Below, in pieces: positions 44,592-59,500 of a stretch of DNA of 64,000 bases. The notes under the pieces were generated by a model. It was not told the origin of the DNA, searched no databases, and worked only from the letters and a program-made list of their open reading frames with translations. This DNA is from Acanthaster planci (taxonomy: Eukaryota > Echinodermata > Asteroidea > Valvatida > Acanthasteridae), in assembly GCF_001949145.1 (NCBI RefSeq), contig NW_019091584.1, positions 342,174 through 406,173 of the forward strand, written 5' to 3'. The translations under genes and the position numbers were made by a program. Within the stretch, counting starts at the first letter, position 1. Every line of letters begins with the position of its first letter.

Positions 44592-47500
44592 CTAAAGGAT
44601 TAAAAAATTAAATTATATTATACATAATCTTCCACCCATGGTTGCCTCATGGAACAAGACTGCTACAGCAGGGAGCCAGACTACTCAGAAATGAGGCCAT
44701 TACGTAATGTATGTGGGTCTGTCCACACTATGTGACATTCAATACTAATTCTCAACAGTAAATCTTGCCATTACTTTTTGCTTACACAAGTCTTCACTGT
44801 TTCTGATTGCTGACACAGTAAGGTAAAGATAAATTGAGCAGTATTTAAGAAATTACAGAAGTTTATTCTTGAATATATAAAGTTTTTCACATGGACAGAT
44901 ACTTTGTTTCTTAAGTATGAAAATTCAATTCAAAACACAACCGAAAATGACCTACAATGTATTAAATACTCTTTTTAGTTTATTTTTAGAAACTTTCATT
45001 ATCTCATAAAAACATTCCAGTGTACATGTAGATAACACTGAAATTTATTTCCAGAAAAAATGTAATGTTTGTCACTGGACAAACATCAAGTTTGTCAAGG
45101 AATTTTCCAGCCATGTAACAACCCTCTTCTGACAATGGGAAAAGCACCTTGCCCAAAGTATTGCAGATATTTCCTGCATGGTGCTACTACAAACTTTAAT
45201 ACCCCATCAAATCTCCTACATTCTGCCTGTACCTATGACCCACCTGCCCTGATATCATAGCCCATCGGTTGCTGGAGACCATCTAGGATCAGTTTCATTG
45301 TTGGTTCACCGACATCCAGATCCTTGGCGAGTTTCCCTGTGCCTGGAAAAGAAAGGAACAGACATCTCTTTTTCTAAAACTTCTTTGAAACATCATGCCG
45401 AAGTGTAAATCAAATTGCTTTCTTTTCAAGTTTTGTTTCTCATGGCTGATAAACCCTTTCAAATGAACAATAAAAGAGTATCTAAAAAGTCAGAAGAGAT
45501 TTCCCAGCAAGGTGGATGACACCCCAATGGGTCAGGAGTGTGATATTTGTCACAATATAGCTAACATCACTCCATCTACCTGTAGATAAATAATAATTTC
45601 CACTTGAAAAGAAAATAACACGTTCAGTCTTAGGTATAGGGGTTTTCCATACCTTCTAAATTCCGCAAATTAAAAGTGAACTGAAAAGCCAGATTGGAAG
45701 TTTCTGTTATACCTTTCTAACTGTGACCACATAAAACACAACAAACTTAACTGTGAGTAATATCTCCTTTGACTTTGTGAATAATTCTAATTAAATGTCC
45801 CGTACATGTTTGTTTTGTCAGTCAACAGAGTCACCCATCTATTACAAATCCGGTATATCGTCGCCAAAATGACCCAACACTCCTGAGCCTCGGATTCGTC
45901 AAACTCAAGGGCCAAGGCAGAGTTTAGGTTTATATTTGGTGATTTTTCCAACAGATCTGGTACAACCTAGACTGGCTCACTGGGTATGAAACCCCACAGT
46001 ATGGGAAGAAAAATTTCACTGAAAGTACAATTAACTTACTTGTAGCTTGCAGTAACTTTTGGACTTTGGTTTTCATAACTGCGGTCCCAATGTCGCTGGC
46101 ACAGGCATCAGCCCTTGCGAGAACCCTGGCAAGGAAAGAAAGATCATCTTTGTCTGGAAGTAACTTGTAATCATGTGGCCTGGTTCTGATACCTTTTATC
46201 TTCTTGTTCACAACTAAAACCCAATCAGTTCAGCTTCTGCAAATCATGCACGAAACTATCTGATTTTGCACCGCCAACTTGTCACCACTGATGATCGTGA
46301 TGTTTGCCGAACTGACAAGAGGGAGTCACACTTTACATGAACTCAGAGAATGATGACATTGACGATCTGGCATTCTTTGAGAGCATATCACCTCATTCAA
46401 ACATAATATCAATATAATTCACACGCATGTACTTTCAACTAGTCATTTTCTATTTATCATTACACAATGATTCTAATTGAATCCATAAATGCATTTTATG
46501 ATCAGAAAGAAAAAAAAAGGGAGCATCTGTAGGGAAAGCAGTTGGAGCAAAAAATCTTGCCTGAAAGAGTCGACTTCAAAATCTGTTGATTTACTTGAGG
46601 TAATTCCCATCTCTCTGTCATGGGCTTACCTAATCCCATATGGCCATTTCTAGTATCCCTATGGCAAAAACCTTTTTTTTGGCTGAAAAACAAGCTAATT
46701 CAAGGAGAGAGAGCATGGCCATTATTTCACAAGACTGTTTTCCCATTGCAGGTTCTCTTTTTTTTTACTGTATTATGTGATGCCAAACTGATCATAATGC
46801 CACAGACTTCCTAACATCCACATATAGCCCAACAATTCTGAGTGCTAAGCTAATTATGAACATGTGTAAAATGACACTCTCAACCAACAAAAACACATTC
46901 CTCCATATGTGGAAACACAACAGCTCAGCTTTAAACAAGAAAAGGGTGACGCTTGTCTTACTTGTTTGCGATGTGGTACGATTCAGGATGGATCCAGGTC
47001 ATATCCAAAGGATTTGGCGCTACGTCCGTCTTCCTCTTTTTCGCATTGCCCCTTCCGCTGCCGACAGCTTTTCTTTTTGATCCAGCTCTTGTGACCGTGT
47101 CATCACTGGTAGTCGGATCTGTGACTGAACTGTCGAAAATAACAAATGATGGGCAAAGTTCAACAAATTGTTTTGGATTACTTACAGTGGAAGACTAAGC
47201 TTCCAGTAGATCAGGTTTTTTCTTGTACAAGTTGGCCTTTACAATGAACACGTCATAAGAAAAGGGTATTTTGGCCAACATGTCTCAGAAAAATGAACAT
47301 TTTGCAAAAAAGGGTGTCCAATTCTCCTAAAAATTGGTGTCAAACTTTTGAGCGGCAAAATGGTACCTCTGTGTGCTGGAGTTGGTGGGCCCTGGCCGAA
47401 CTCGGACAAATCCTGCACACTGCTGGTAGGTCTTTGGTCCGAGTCCCTTGATCTCAAGGAGCTGCTCTCTGTTTGTGAACCTGCCGTTCTTCTCCCGGTA

Positions 47501-50500
47501 CTCAATGATCTTCTTAGCCCTTGTGACATTCAAGCCGGCTATTTTCCTAATGTTGGAAGAGAAAGTCAATCCCAATCTGTTTGAGCCACTTTTGATGAGA
47601 TCTGCATGGTGTGATCAGGAAGGAAGTCACATTTGCTGCATAAAGCCTTCTATAATACCACACCACAAGTTCCAATGCAATGTGGGTAGAAGCCATGCTC
47701 CATTGAAACATGAGATCCAAGACATGCTTCCAAAATAAATGACAGACAAAACCAAGGTAAACTTTTCAAACACCATTAGTTTTGAAATCAGACTGGCGGT
47801 ATATACATTTACTTTCATTCACTATTGTTCACCGAATGGCTTTGAGGAGAGTAGGAAGCAAACAAGCTTTCACATAACAACTTTGACCTGGCCAGTTTAC
47901 ATGTGCTGCTATCACATATCAATGCAAATTATGTTATCTTAAATTACATCAATGCTAAGAATCAATGCACATTAGGATAGCATCCTACAGTGCATAGGGT
48001 CAGCATCTTTATCCCAGTCAGAACATTTGATCAATATCTGTGACATGACTATTTCCTGACTATGCATGTACCTTAGAAGGCTTTCGGAGCAGACATTGAG
48101 ATCAATGCCCACGAAGCTGACGCACTCCTCCACCACGCCGTCAAGTGCCTCCTTCAGAAACTTGTCATGAATATCATGCTGAAATGTAGCACAAGGCACA
48201 AAATCAGTTCACGGCAGATGTGTCATTCACTACCAGTACAGTGAGATCTGGGAGATCAGCAATGACCCTCCCACGCCTTTGTGTACGACAGCTGGCGACA
48301 TTTACATGTGGTTGCTCAGATTTGTGGTTTTAACTAGCACTCCAGAACAATGGCACCTGGAAGAGTGACCGACACTGTGTTGGTTTTTTAAAGTGTCAGA
48401 CCTTGGGTGCAATCTTCAAGAGGCTGACGGTTCAAATCTAGCTCCGTTCATGTTTTGCTTAACAAAAAATGCTGATGTACGTCGCGATCTGTGGGAAGTG
48501 ACGTCATTTGAGAGAGACCTATAGGAATGACTAAACCATCTAAGGTATTTATACATGTATTTTGAAATTATGTTTAGAATTTATTTTTCAACAGATATCT
48601 TGTTTTTTCATTAGGGGAACTATCAACACATAATGAATGCTGCTTCAAAGGTAAACCGTGGATCTTTCACTCCACTTAAAATGAACTCTACTGGGGTCTA
48701 AAAATGAGTTTGAACTCTGTCCCTCTCCAATCCTTCAAAATCTGCCGGGAGGTTTGGACAGATCTTGTTGGATTGAGAAAGGTTAAGGTCAAGCCAATAT
48801 CACTCTATTAGGTCTGTTCTTTTCAAGTCACAGTCGTCTTTTCCCTAGGAGTGGCTGCTAAAACTACGGCTGGTTGTTGGTTCAGTAAAAGTAAAAAAAA
48901 TTCACAATGTGTTTACAACTACCAAGCAGCTATCATAACACCAGATGACAATACAGATATTATTAAATGCTTAATAAAATAAAGCCCTCTTTAAAAATTA
49001 ATGGGACAAATGTGTTTTTTGGTTGGATTTGACATAAAATTTTGACGTAAAATCAAAAACAACCAAACGGGGATATTTCTGCAAACTTTTGCTGTCCATA
49101 AATGTTGCAGGCCAAATGAGAGTGGCCTATATTGGGGTTTATACACGTACGAACTGAAAAAGAATGTGCCGTTGGTTTTAGTGCAACAAGGGAAGACTTC
49201 AGAGGCATCAGGGAGCATTAACGCCAACTGGTCAGGATAAGAATTTGTGGTTCCATTTGTTTTTTTTTTTTTAATGCACACCGTCCAAAACGGGCCACGA
49301 AGGCTACTCAAGGTGAAAGAAAAAGAAGACAATCAAAGGCTGTAAGTTCACACTACACTTAAACTTAAGAGTGGTTGCAGGGACATGGAAAAACCGCATG
49401 GAAGTGGGAAATTCGGAAGTGAAAACAGGTGGCCTTGGGGACAGGTCTCTAGATGTGATTTGTACAGAGGTGCTAGGAGTTCGTTCAAAGGTGCCAGTGT
49501 GAGTGACAACCACTGAAAGACCGTTGCAACATGTTCCCAAGTGGGGGAAGATCCCGGGAGTGGCCCTTACGATCCAGCCAGTGTTCCTACCTGGTACATG
49601 CCCACCCCAATGTGTTTGGGCTCTATCTTGACAAGTTCAACAAGCGGATCTTGGAGTCGCCTTGCAATGGATACTGCATACAAGGGGGTACAAAGAAATG
49701 CAAGTAAGAGAATCTCATCAGATGCAATCAACGTTAGGATCTCTTGTCCGATTCTCCGATTCTAACAAGAGACTGATGTACACACAAAAGCATCACTTCA
49801 TTACCGTAAGACTATCCAAAACTCATCAGCCTGGAGGTTGACCACAGTTTGTTATGTCCCAACTGTCAGTCCCAATTGTCAGTACCAACAGCTAGGACAG
49901 TTCCAACTATAGTACTATTGTTGACCACAGCTTATGTTATGTCCCTNNNNNNNNNNNNNNNNNNNNNNNNNNNNNNNNNNNNNNNNNNNNNNNNNNNNNN
50001 NNNNNNNNNNNNNNNNNNNNNNNNNNNNNNNACTATCAGTCCCAACAGCTAGGACAGTTCCAACTATAGTACTATTGTTGACCACAGTTTGTTATGTCCC
50101 TACTGTCAGTCCCAACAGCTAGGACAGTTCCAACCATAGTACTATTGTTGGGCTGGTCCAACTACAGCCCAGAGTGCCAATCTTTACCAAACCGTGTGCC
50201 AAAATCACGATCCAATAAACAACTTGTGCTTCCTGAAACAAGTTTTAAAAAGATGATGCCAGGTTGGCATATATTGGATGAATGATGTCATGTGTGAGGC
50301 TAGCTGCATAAACGTGGAGAAGGCTAAGAAAGTCTTGATAGAAATCTGCCAACCACAGCTGTGGCAGTCAAACAGTGGCACTATAGTTGGGACAGACGCT
50401 AGAGAGTAAAGTGTGACATCACTGTGAACCGGAGAGTGCAGTACAAACGAATGGAATAAGCGCGCGTGTAGCTTCATGCCGGTTCTCGCCCTAATGCCCT

Positions 50501-53500
50501 TGACACACACATTTGTACGTGTGACGTATTCACTTTGGTGCTCTATAGTTGGGGCGCAACATGCATACATCACACTTCGTGTCTGCTTTGAGGCCTGTTC
50601 ATTTTTCAGAGTAGGGTAAAAGTGAAGCGATTACAACACTTTGAAATGTTGGCAGTGAAATTCACTCGAGTTGAGATGTGTTCAACTGTTGCAAATTTGC
50701 AGCATGACTATTTCATCTGACGTTACAATTTTGCGTTCTCTTTTATGCCAAGTACGAACCAGCATTTAGACTGAACCAGCGAAGTCCGAGGAAGGACAAA
50801 AACTTGTGGATTGAGGTAACTGTGACAGGAGGAACACATGGAATGTGGACTGCCTATCATAATGCAGAATTCCATTCAGAGAGGTCTTATCTATGAACCG
50901 GTTCAGTATTCCAATGGCGCATGCCAAATGCGAAGTGTGTCCGAGGTCATTTGCTAAAACAGCGCAGCTCTGCATGGATTAACGTGGTACTTTTTTGCCT
51001 GGATGACCTTGCTGTTTTGAAACATCGAGCTGGCTCATTGTGGATTGTTCTGATGTTCTGACATTTTTACACACCCAAGATACAGGGGAGAGTGCCATTC
51101 ATCTTTTGAGGAGGTAAAAAAACATGCATACATGTCTCATGTCACTACAGCACGTAAAAATGTTTCCTGACACCGCACAAATGAATCAAATAAAATGACT
51201 CATGACAAACATTAAATCATCGGTATATAAATCCTTAGCTCTCCTGCCAAAAACGAGATGTCGCAGGAGGATTGCAATAAAATAAACTTAATGTGAAAGC
51301 ACTTTCTTTGTCCATTCTGTCCAATCCACTTACCAGCACTTCTGAGGTTAGGGTCTAGATTAGGCATTTCCTTCTGGGCCTCAGGCGACACACTGTAAAC
51401 GGACGCACCATCTTCATTCACAATGCTGCAATCAAGTCCATAATGGCAACAATAAAAATCACACAAACAAAAAGTACTATGAATCAGGCTTGTGCCAATG
51501 GCCAATAAATACTGGGGCACGGTTGTTTAAGCATACAATATCATTTGTGCTTTGTACATGTAGATTTTATGATGCTGTGATAACTTTTATTCAATTCTCA
51601 TTGCTGATATTTCTGCAGGCACAAAACTGTACCACCATCCTGTTGTGGCCTTTGTCCATACATAAATATGTTGCTTATATCCTTGAAGGCAGTGTTTCCA
51701 AATCGGTCATCTGCAGTTGCACGTTTACAAAGTGAATCGCATGGTACTTGTGTTATGACAGGAAGCCTGGGTAGAATTGCTGTTTGCAGAAACGAGTTGT
51801 TGATAAAATACTGGGACTCCCAGAAGGAAGAAGAGCTGGAAGGATACGCTTCAAGAATTGCTATCAACAGAAGGGTTTCTGCTATCAACAAGGCCATCTG
51901 GTAAAAAAAGGCAAGGAACTGGAAGGCCTGGATGTCACGGAAAAGAACGATTCAAGGAGAGATGGCAGAAACTGACGTGGCCTAAATAGATAACTTCAGC
52001 TGGTTTAAATCACAAAGGAATGAAGTTCTGAACTTTAATCTCCATCTTCCCAAATGTGACAGACCGCTATCTAGGAGTTGGTTGGGAAGAGGACTCAAGT
52101 GCCCTCAAAGCTGACTGTTAATGGGTGGAACATCAAGAGATTTGTCACAGAACAGGGAAGAGACTGAAGGAAAATGAAATATCGACAAAAAACCCACCAG
52201 AGGCTTAGAAGGCCCCACAACAGCATCCCCCAGAGTCTATGATACAACTTTGTGTTTACCGACATCTGCTTGTATCAACAACCCTTAAAAAACCCTTTTC
52301 TTATGCTCAATATCAACATTTATATGTAAAAACACAACATCCTGATAAATCTCACCTGACAGAAACAATCTTTTGTGAAGAGATACCTGATTAAATAAAT
52401 CCAAGACGGCTGAGTGATGAAACATCTAAACTTGCTAAATTATATCAAGGGTTTCATGTGTGTGATGACGGTGGCAGGGTATGTGTCTTTGGTCATGTGC
52501 TAAGAAAAGTGAATATGTAAAAGACGACCTGGCCAGCCTCTGTGTGCTCTACCAACCTGTTCATGGGATACACGGGAAAGGCAAGCCTATTTTGATGTAC
52601 ATGTACCCACAGAACATTGTGGAACTGTGAACACTGTGTGGTAGGAAATGTTGGACAAATCTGGGACAAAAGACTTTTGAGGGTCTTCATTTAAATCCAA
52701 GTTAGAGAAACGGACCGGAGCTGTGATATCCTGTCACTTTATACACTTGGAATTTTGGCAGTAAGTAACCCCAAGCCTGGAACGAGTTTGCAGTTCAATA
52801 CTACCTGCATGGCATCAATTAGTTAAGTGTTTAAAATGAAGGAACCTATGGCACTAATTTCAGGGATGACATTAGAGGAAATAGAAATCATTCATGAAAT
52901 AATAACCTGAGATTTTCAGGGCCCCAAAGCAGTGTAGAGTCTATTGAACACCTTTGTGCTTGCCCAAGGGTGCCCTTTGAATCACCCATTTCTTGTACTC
53001 TCCATTAACTTTTATGGGTAAAACCGCCTTAATGGTGCACCTAGGATTTCCAAGTTTTAAAAAGAGACTGTCTGAAAATTTCTTATAAAAGGAAAAGTCC
53101 TGACAAATCTCACCCTAATTTTATTTTGTCGTTTTTCTCTTGCTATGATACTAAACTTGTTCTAGGTTCCTCAAAAAAAAAAAGAAAAAAAAAAGAAGAC
53201 AGGGCTCCGTACTGTGCCGAATGGAGAGGCTGCCAAGGGTCAATATGAATTCAGCATCTGTCAACTCTCAAGTATAAACCTAAGATTATCCAAAAAAGCA
53301 GCATCTGATTAATGCCATGTTTGTGCGTGCTACCTACCAATACATAACGTTGAGGTGACCAAAGGCTTTGGTGGTGATGAGCTTGGACAGGATGCTCTCC
53401 GTCTCCCTGCAGGCTGTGCCATTGCCCAAGGCTAGAGTTTCGCACCTGATAAAAGGTCAAATGCCAAGCTGTACATGGGTTGACAGGCTTAATTATTTAC

Positions 53501-56500
53501 TTAGCAAAGCAACGTGGCAAGCAAGTCCGTTTTCAAGCTATCTGGCTCATCGGACTGTTGTTCACCTCCGGTTTCCTTGGCATGAAACAACTTAGAATGT
53601 CTATCCACCCCTGGATGGGATGCCAATCCAAGCAAAAATTGATCCCCAGGTAATGCCGGTACCCGTTTAAACTTCTGGGTGGGGAGAAGCAAGCAGGCGT
53701 TAAGTGGCTTGCCCAAGGCAACTACTCATGGCTAGCAGCTGGATTCAAACCCCTGACCCTCTGGTCTGGAGTCACAAACCTTAATCACTTGGCCACTCGC
53801 ACTCCTTCAATTTTAGCATGGACAGTCTGACAAATCCTGAGAAAAAGTGGCATTTGCTAAGAATGAATTGACATGGACACGCCCATGACTACCATGTCAA
53901 CCTGGAAATTAAGGTTTTCCCCATCTTTACACAAAGCAAAATATACTGTGTACTGAGCAAGTGACATGAGTATGTTACAAAGATTGACTTTGGATCGCAG
54001 GATTAACTTCAAATTCTTACCATATACATGTATATTAAAAAAAGAGGCTTGGTGAAAAATTGAGGATTAAGGACAAGCTGTTACTGTGTTAGGGTTGAAA
54101 AAACTACATGTATAAGTTAACTTGACTTTTACGCTCAAAATGGGCAGTCAATTTTGCCTACTGCTTATAAATGATATTTCTTTTGCAATATTTTATGTAT
54201 CCTACTCAAGATAAAAAACTGAATTTCCTCTATTAATAACAGCAAGAGGAAAAAGATTTTCGCTAAATGCAGGAAAATCATGGAGTAAAATTTCGTACAC
54301 AAGTCTGCAATTATTTCAAGAAAGTTTTTAAATCATTCCTCCACTTCCAGTGTTACAGTCGAGACCATTTAAGACCTTCACAAGACCAGCACAAGACCAA
54401 CACAAGACCTCCAGTCTGAATTCAAGTCACAACTCACAAGCTATTCAAATGGGCTGTAACAAAAGCATTCCTTTGTCATTTTCCCACTGTTACCTGCGAC
54501 TGGGCTTGTGCATGGTCTTGTGCATGGTCTTGTGCATGGTCTTGTGTCTGGTCTTGTTATAGTCTTGACTACAACACTGCACTTCCACTTTCAAATTGAG
54601 ATCTGAGCCCCTCTTAGCACATTAGTTTCTCCCCACATCAAATAATATCGTCTCACAGAAAAATGACTCTACGTGATTCCTCACCCGTGTCTCTTTGCCA
54701 TTTCTACAATCTTTTTGGATTCTTCCCGGCCTCTGTTGCCATGGAGATATGCCACACCAGTCTCGAGAACCTGACCTGGATTTTCAAGGAAAGCAAAGAT
54801 GGTGCTACTGAAGACAAAGTGCTGAGGTTCACATTTGTGCATTCCCATTCAAAAAAAAAATACTTCCCTCCGATACTGTAATGTGTCCCCTGGTACGGTG
54901 AATCCCCTGTCTGTGGGACAGGGAAGTCAGGTTGGTACAGCAGTGCTTGCCTTGCATTCCGCCTCTGTGACCTGGGTTAAAATCTTGCCAATATTGACAC
55001 CCGGACTGGGTCCTCAGTTTGATTCTGTGGGTCCCCCTCTCATCCACCTCTTAAATTGATCGTTTGTTCATTGTCTTCTCCTTTGGAGCTCCTTGGGAGA
55101 ACAGTTTGTAACCGACGGGGCTTTACCCTGGTTAACTAAAGAATTAATTAACACTTTTTGTTTCTCCAGCCAGTGCGATAGCTTGTCCTAAACCTGGACA
55201 GAAAGTGAAATCCTGGAGTTGTTCATCTTACCTTCATTTTGACAAATGCTACGGTACTTAGAAACAAATACAATTCCTGGTAGGCTCTGTATTACATTAA
55301 CTAAGAAGCAGACCTTATACAAGCGCTTCATCTGCACCATCAGACTTTGCCTTTCGAATTATAATGTTGGTACCATGACTGCCTTAAGAGTTTTTATGAC
55401 AGCCCCTGAAAGATTCACTGTGTGAGAATACTGGTGATGAACTTGCATTGAATGTAGTGTGTGCAACATATGTTCAACAAAATGCCTCACAGCTATGAAG
55501 CATTTGCCATTGCAGACAAACAAGTTTTCTTTCAGCACCAATATGTTCCGCATTTTCAATGCAGAGGGCACATACTGTATTAAACTGTGAGTGCATCTCC
55601 CATCAAGCAATCTAATGGAATACTCAATGCTAAAAAAATACAAAAGAAAAAAAATCACTCTACAGAACAACTATACTTTAAGCTGAGTGTATTACTCGGA
55701 AAATGCAATAGTCAAGCTTAATAAGAACTTTTTGTTGGCTGACCTAAGGAGGACGTGACAGCCACCTTGCAGCCATGTTTGTAGCCGGGGTCAATCCCCA
55801 TGACGACTTTTCCTCTTACGGGCGGGGTCAGGAGGAGACGGCGCAGGTTCTGGGCAAAGACGTCCACGGACGCCTTCTCGGCTGACTTGGTCAAATTGGA
55901 TCTGTGGAAGAAAGAACAGAAAAGACAACATTCAGAGAGATCTGTAGATGAAGAAAAAGATGCATTTTGCTACTAGACAGAGCGTGCATGGTAAGCATTG
56001 TACCCAGGATATTCTAGTGCTTGGGGTGGAGAGAGTTTCACAGACTAATGAAACTTCTTCAGCTGATGCTTCTCATATAAAGAAATTACATTGACAGTCA
56101 TTTGCAAAAGTTTAAAACCACCTGGAATTTTATTGGTATCACTGTCACTTGGCCTGCATTACATTGTCTCATTGACGACATACTTAACATGTTTCTACAG
56201 TGGTGCATAACATCAGTGTAGTGCTATATACCCATTTGAATGACTTTTTTTTGGCAAAGGCAGGTGTGACATTTTGTCTGAAAGGCCCCATGGGAAAAAA
56301 AAGCCATACTGGGTAATCAGAAATAAAGGAAGGCACACTAGATATTAGACTGTTCACATTTCAAATCATGGAAATGAAGTCAAGTATCTTTTTAACCAAG
56401 ATACATAGTACTGAGGTTACACATTGGAAATAAACATAAGTTGGCATGATTGATTGGTTTCAGTTTGGGTTTTTCTTCAGGTTAATGCATTTTGCATGGT

Positions 56501-59500
56501 TGGTCCTACATGTAACATTTTGCAAATGACTGTAAATCAATATAAACAATTCACAAAGACCCCTGGGGATGTCTGTTCAAGCATGAAGCAAGACAACTTA
56601 TTAGCCCAAGTTTATGCCAGAGTGAGAAAGGAAAACACAGACTTACCTCCGAAAACAATATATTTAAGTGTTTTATAAAACAAATGTTTCACATTCATGC
56701 AATGGAGACAATAATTTTACGAGGTGAAAGATTGGGTATTTCATTTCACTTGGTTATGCCTCCTGGGATGGAACCTCGAGAAATTGCTTTTGGCCAAATG
56801 CAAAAATAAACATAACATGAACAGTAGTTGTATGTCTTTATACCGAAAGTAGTTTGAATAAGATCAAGGACCAAGAGATGAATGAATCCTAATTCTAAGA
56901 GGAGGCTTCAGTTTGAAAAATGGCCTTTGAGCAGATCAATAGTCAACGTTGTGGTCAAGTCTTTTCACAAGACCAGTTAAAAGTAAACAGGGTGGACGAT
57001 GGCAGAGGAATGTTCCTTTGAATGCCTTGTGACTTGGCTTAAAACTATTTGAATAGACCTACAACGTCATGACATCAAGCTTTGTTTACATGTGCATTGC
57101 TATGGCAATGAAGTGGGACACGGTCCTTTGAGCACCGATAGGAAAGCGCACATGTAAACAAAGTGCAACGTTGTGCTCCTGGTCTATTACCTTGATGGGC
57201 ACCCAGGGATTTGTGCTGATGAAAGTGACTACTACACTGTCCATGCTAATTGTCAGATCTATTCAAAGCCTTCCCACCTGATTTCTCTAGTAATCATGGG
57301 CAGTAGGCGCTTACTGCAGGCCTCATCGATGGCTGCCTGAAACAGCTTGACCACCAGCTCCGGGCAGCCTCTCCTGGGCACCCACTGCCCTTGGCAGGAT
57401 GCCTTGAAGCCGGCCACGGTGCTGGTTGGGATGACCAATTTCACCAACAAGACTTTCTGCCCCTCGGCTCTATTTATGGCAAGCACCTGGACAACCAAAG
57501 ACAAGTAGCTACCTCTTTTTAAATTGGATCAAAGGATAAAAATTTGTGGCACAGTGGCGAAGTTCTCACAAGCATCTGTCTTGCATCAAAAAGATTACGA
57601 TGGTTGTGCCTTTTGATAGTCGGTGGGGAAGATAATGAATTTCACAGGCACATTAAAACGAAAATGCAACTCATGACAACCAGTTTTGGCACCCATGCTA
57701 TTGGATGATTTATGGAATACGCTAAACAAAATAAAAAAAAATGTAATGTGCATGTACAGCTGGGAAAGGATTGGTGGAATATATTCAAACTTTTTAAACC
57801 GGTTAGAAAAGAGCCACACAGAAGTATTAGGGCCCCCCTTCAACCCTCCATGGAAACCTTTTTAAACAACTTCAATCAACCAATTATTCAATTTACAGCC
57901 TCACGCATTAGTACTTTTGACACCAGAAGCAATGAGAGAACTGACCTTACATATATTCTGCCTATTCACTTGACCTGAAGATGGTATACCAAGTGTCAGC
58001 ATTGTTCATTTGTTCATGACACCATGCTTATTAACTTCCATTCATTGCAATTACATGTACTTTATCTTTATAAAATATTTCAAATTTTTGCATTACAACA
58101 AATATATATTATCTACTCAACACATACATCTACATGAGACTGTGTACTACGGTGGGTGCATGCTTGGCACTGATGGGGTTTTAATGAGGCTTGAGCGGGA
58201 CCAACAGGGGGCGCAACTTTCCTGGCAATATAGGCTCCTTTGGTGGGAACAGCACTTTGCTGGTTCACAAATGACTAGGAAATGCATGCGTTACGGTCAC
58301 GTTGCTACCAACAAAATGAACTCTCCCCACCAACATGGCATTCTTCAGCCGATGCTTCTGCTCAGGCTGGATTGCTGGCTCATTACTGGCATTTCAGTTC
58401 TCGTGACTGACCGACCTGGTAGGAATTAAAGCTGTTAGGGGCAATGGCACCTGGCATGAGCCTTATATGGATGAGTAACTCCGACGGGTGTTCACCTGGT
58501 GAGGTTTGATTGATCTCGTTGATGCAGAAAAATCAAAATAGAGCGAGTAGGTGTCTCTGTTGACTTCATTTTCTTCCGTGAGTTGTCTCAGGGTCGTCTG
58601 GACGGTAACGTAGGCATGCCTCACGCTGTTAAAAGGAAAACAAGTTGTCAAAAGTAAGGATCCCCCACAGGAGAAACCGAGCATTGTGTGGCTTACTCAC
58701 AGCCACTGGTCTGCAAAGGGAATATAGGACAGGCGCAATCAATTTCTACACTGCAAATATGCTCACTTGAGATCATGCGTGATCATCATGCCATACTGGC
58801 TTGAATGGGTATCTACAGTATATGTACATGCACTGCAGTGCACCTGTCCGAGGTGACATCGTTGCTGGGTCAACAAGTTTGAGGATTTTAAGCCATGCAA
58901 AACACTCAGCAAATGAAACGCACGAACGGAACAAATGTGGTCATGCATGTCTGTACTCTAACACATGAAGAAAAGTGATGAGTTACCAAGCACAAATGCC
59001 CCACCAAGCCCATGCCTAGACACAACTTTGATTTCCGATCATATCCAAGATTTGTTGTGTTTTATTCACTGTGACCTTTACCCTTTACCTCTTCAGGCTG
59101 AAATGCAATAGGCTTATGGGCATATTATCAAAAACATCAAAAACAATGCACAATCCAACTTTGAAGTTCCCACGCAAAATGTTTCTCAAACTTATCATGT
59201 TGATAGATTTCTCTTGTTCAGTCACTATGACTTTGACCTTAAAGCCCTAAATACAGTGGGATTCTTGGGCTTACCAAAAGCATTCCACAAACCAAATTTT
59301 AAGTTCACAATGTCGAAGATTTCTCAAGTTATCATGCTGACATTAATATTCTGGACACACACACAGTTGTACCGTAGTCGGAATATACGCTTCAACAGTC
59401 TTCTCACCTATTCTGTATGGACCAGAAAAGCTACTGGCACAAATTTTTGTCCCCAAAATGTGGTCTGTATTTCTAAAAAAGAAAAACAGAAAAGAAACTG

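Noticed and set aside
51668-51975. Plus-strand frames near 51.7-52.0 kb with a Glu/Arg-rich sequence
   Set aside because: They lie antisense in an SRBD1 intron without splice support or known domain. A degenerate repeat is more likely.
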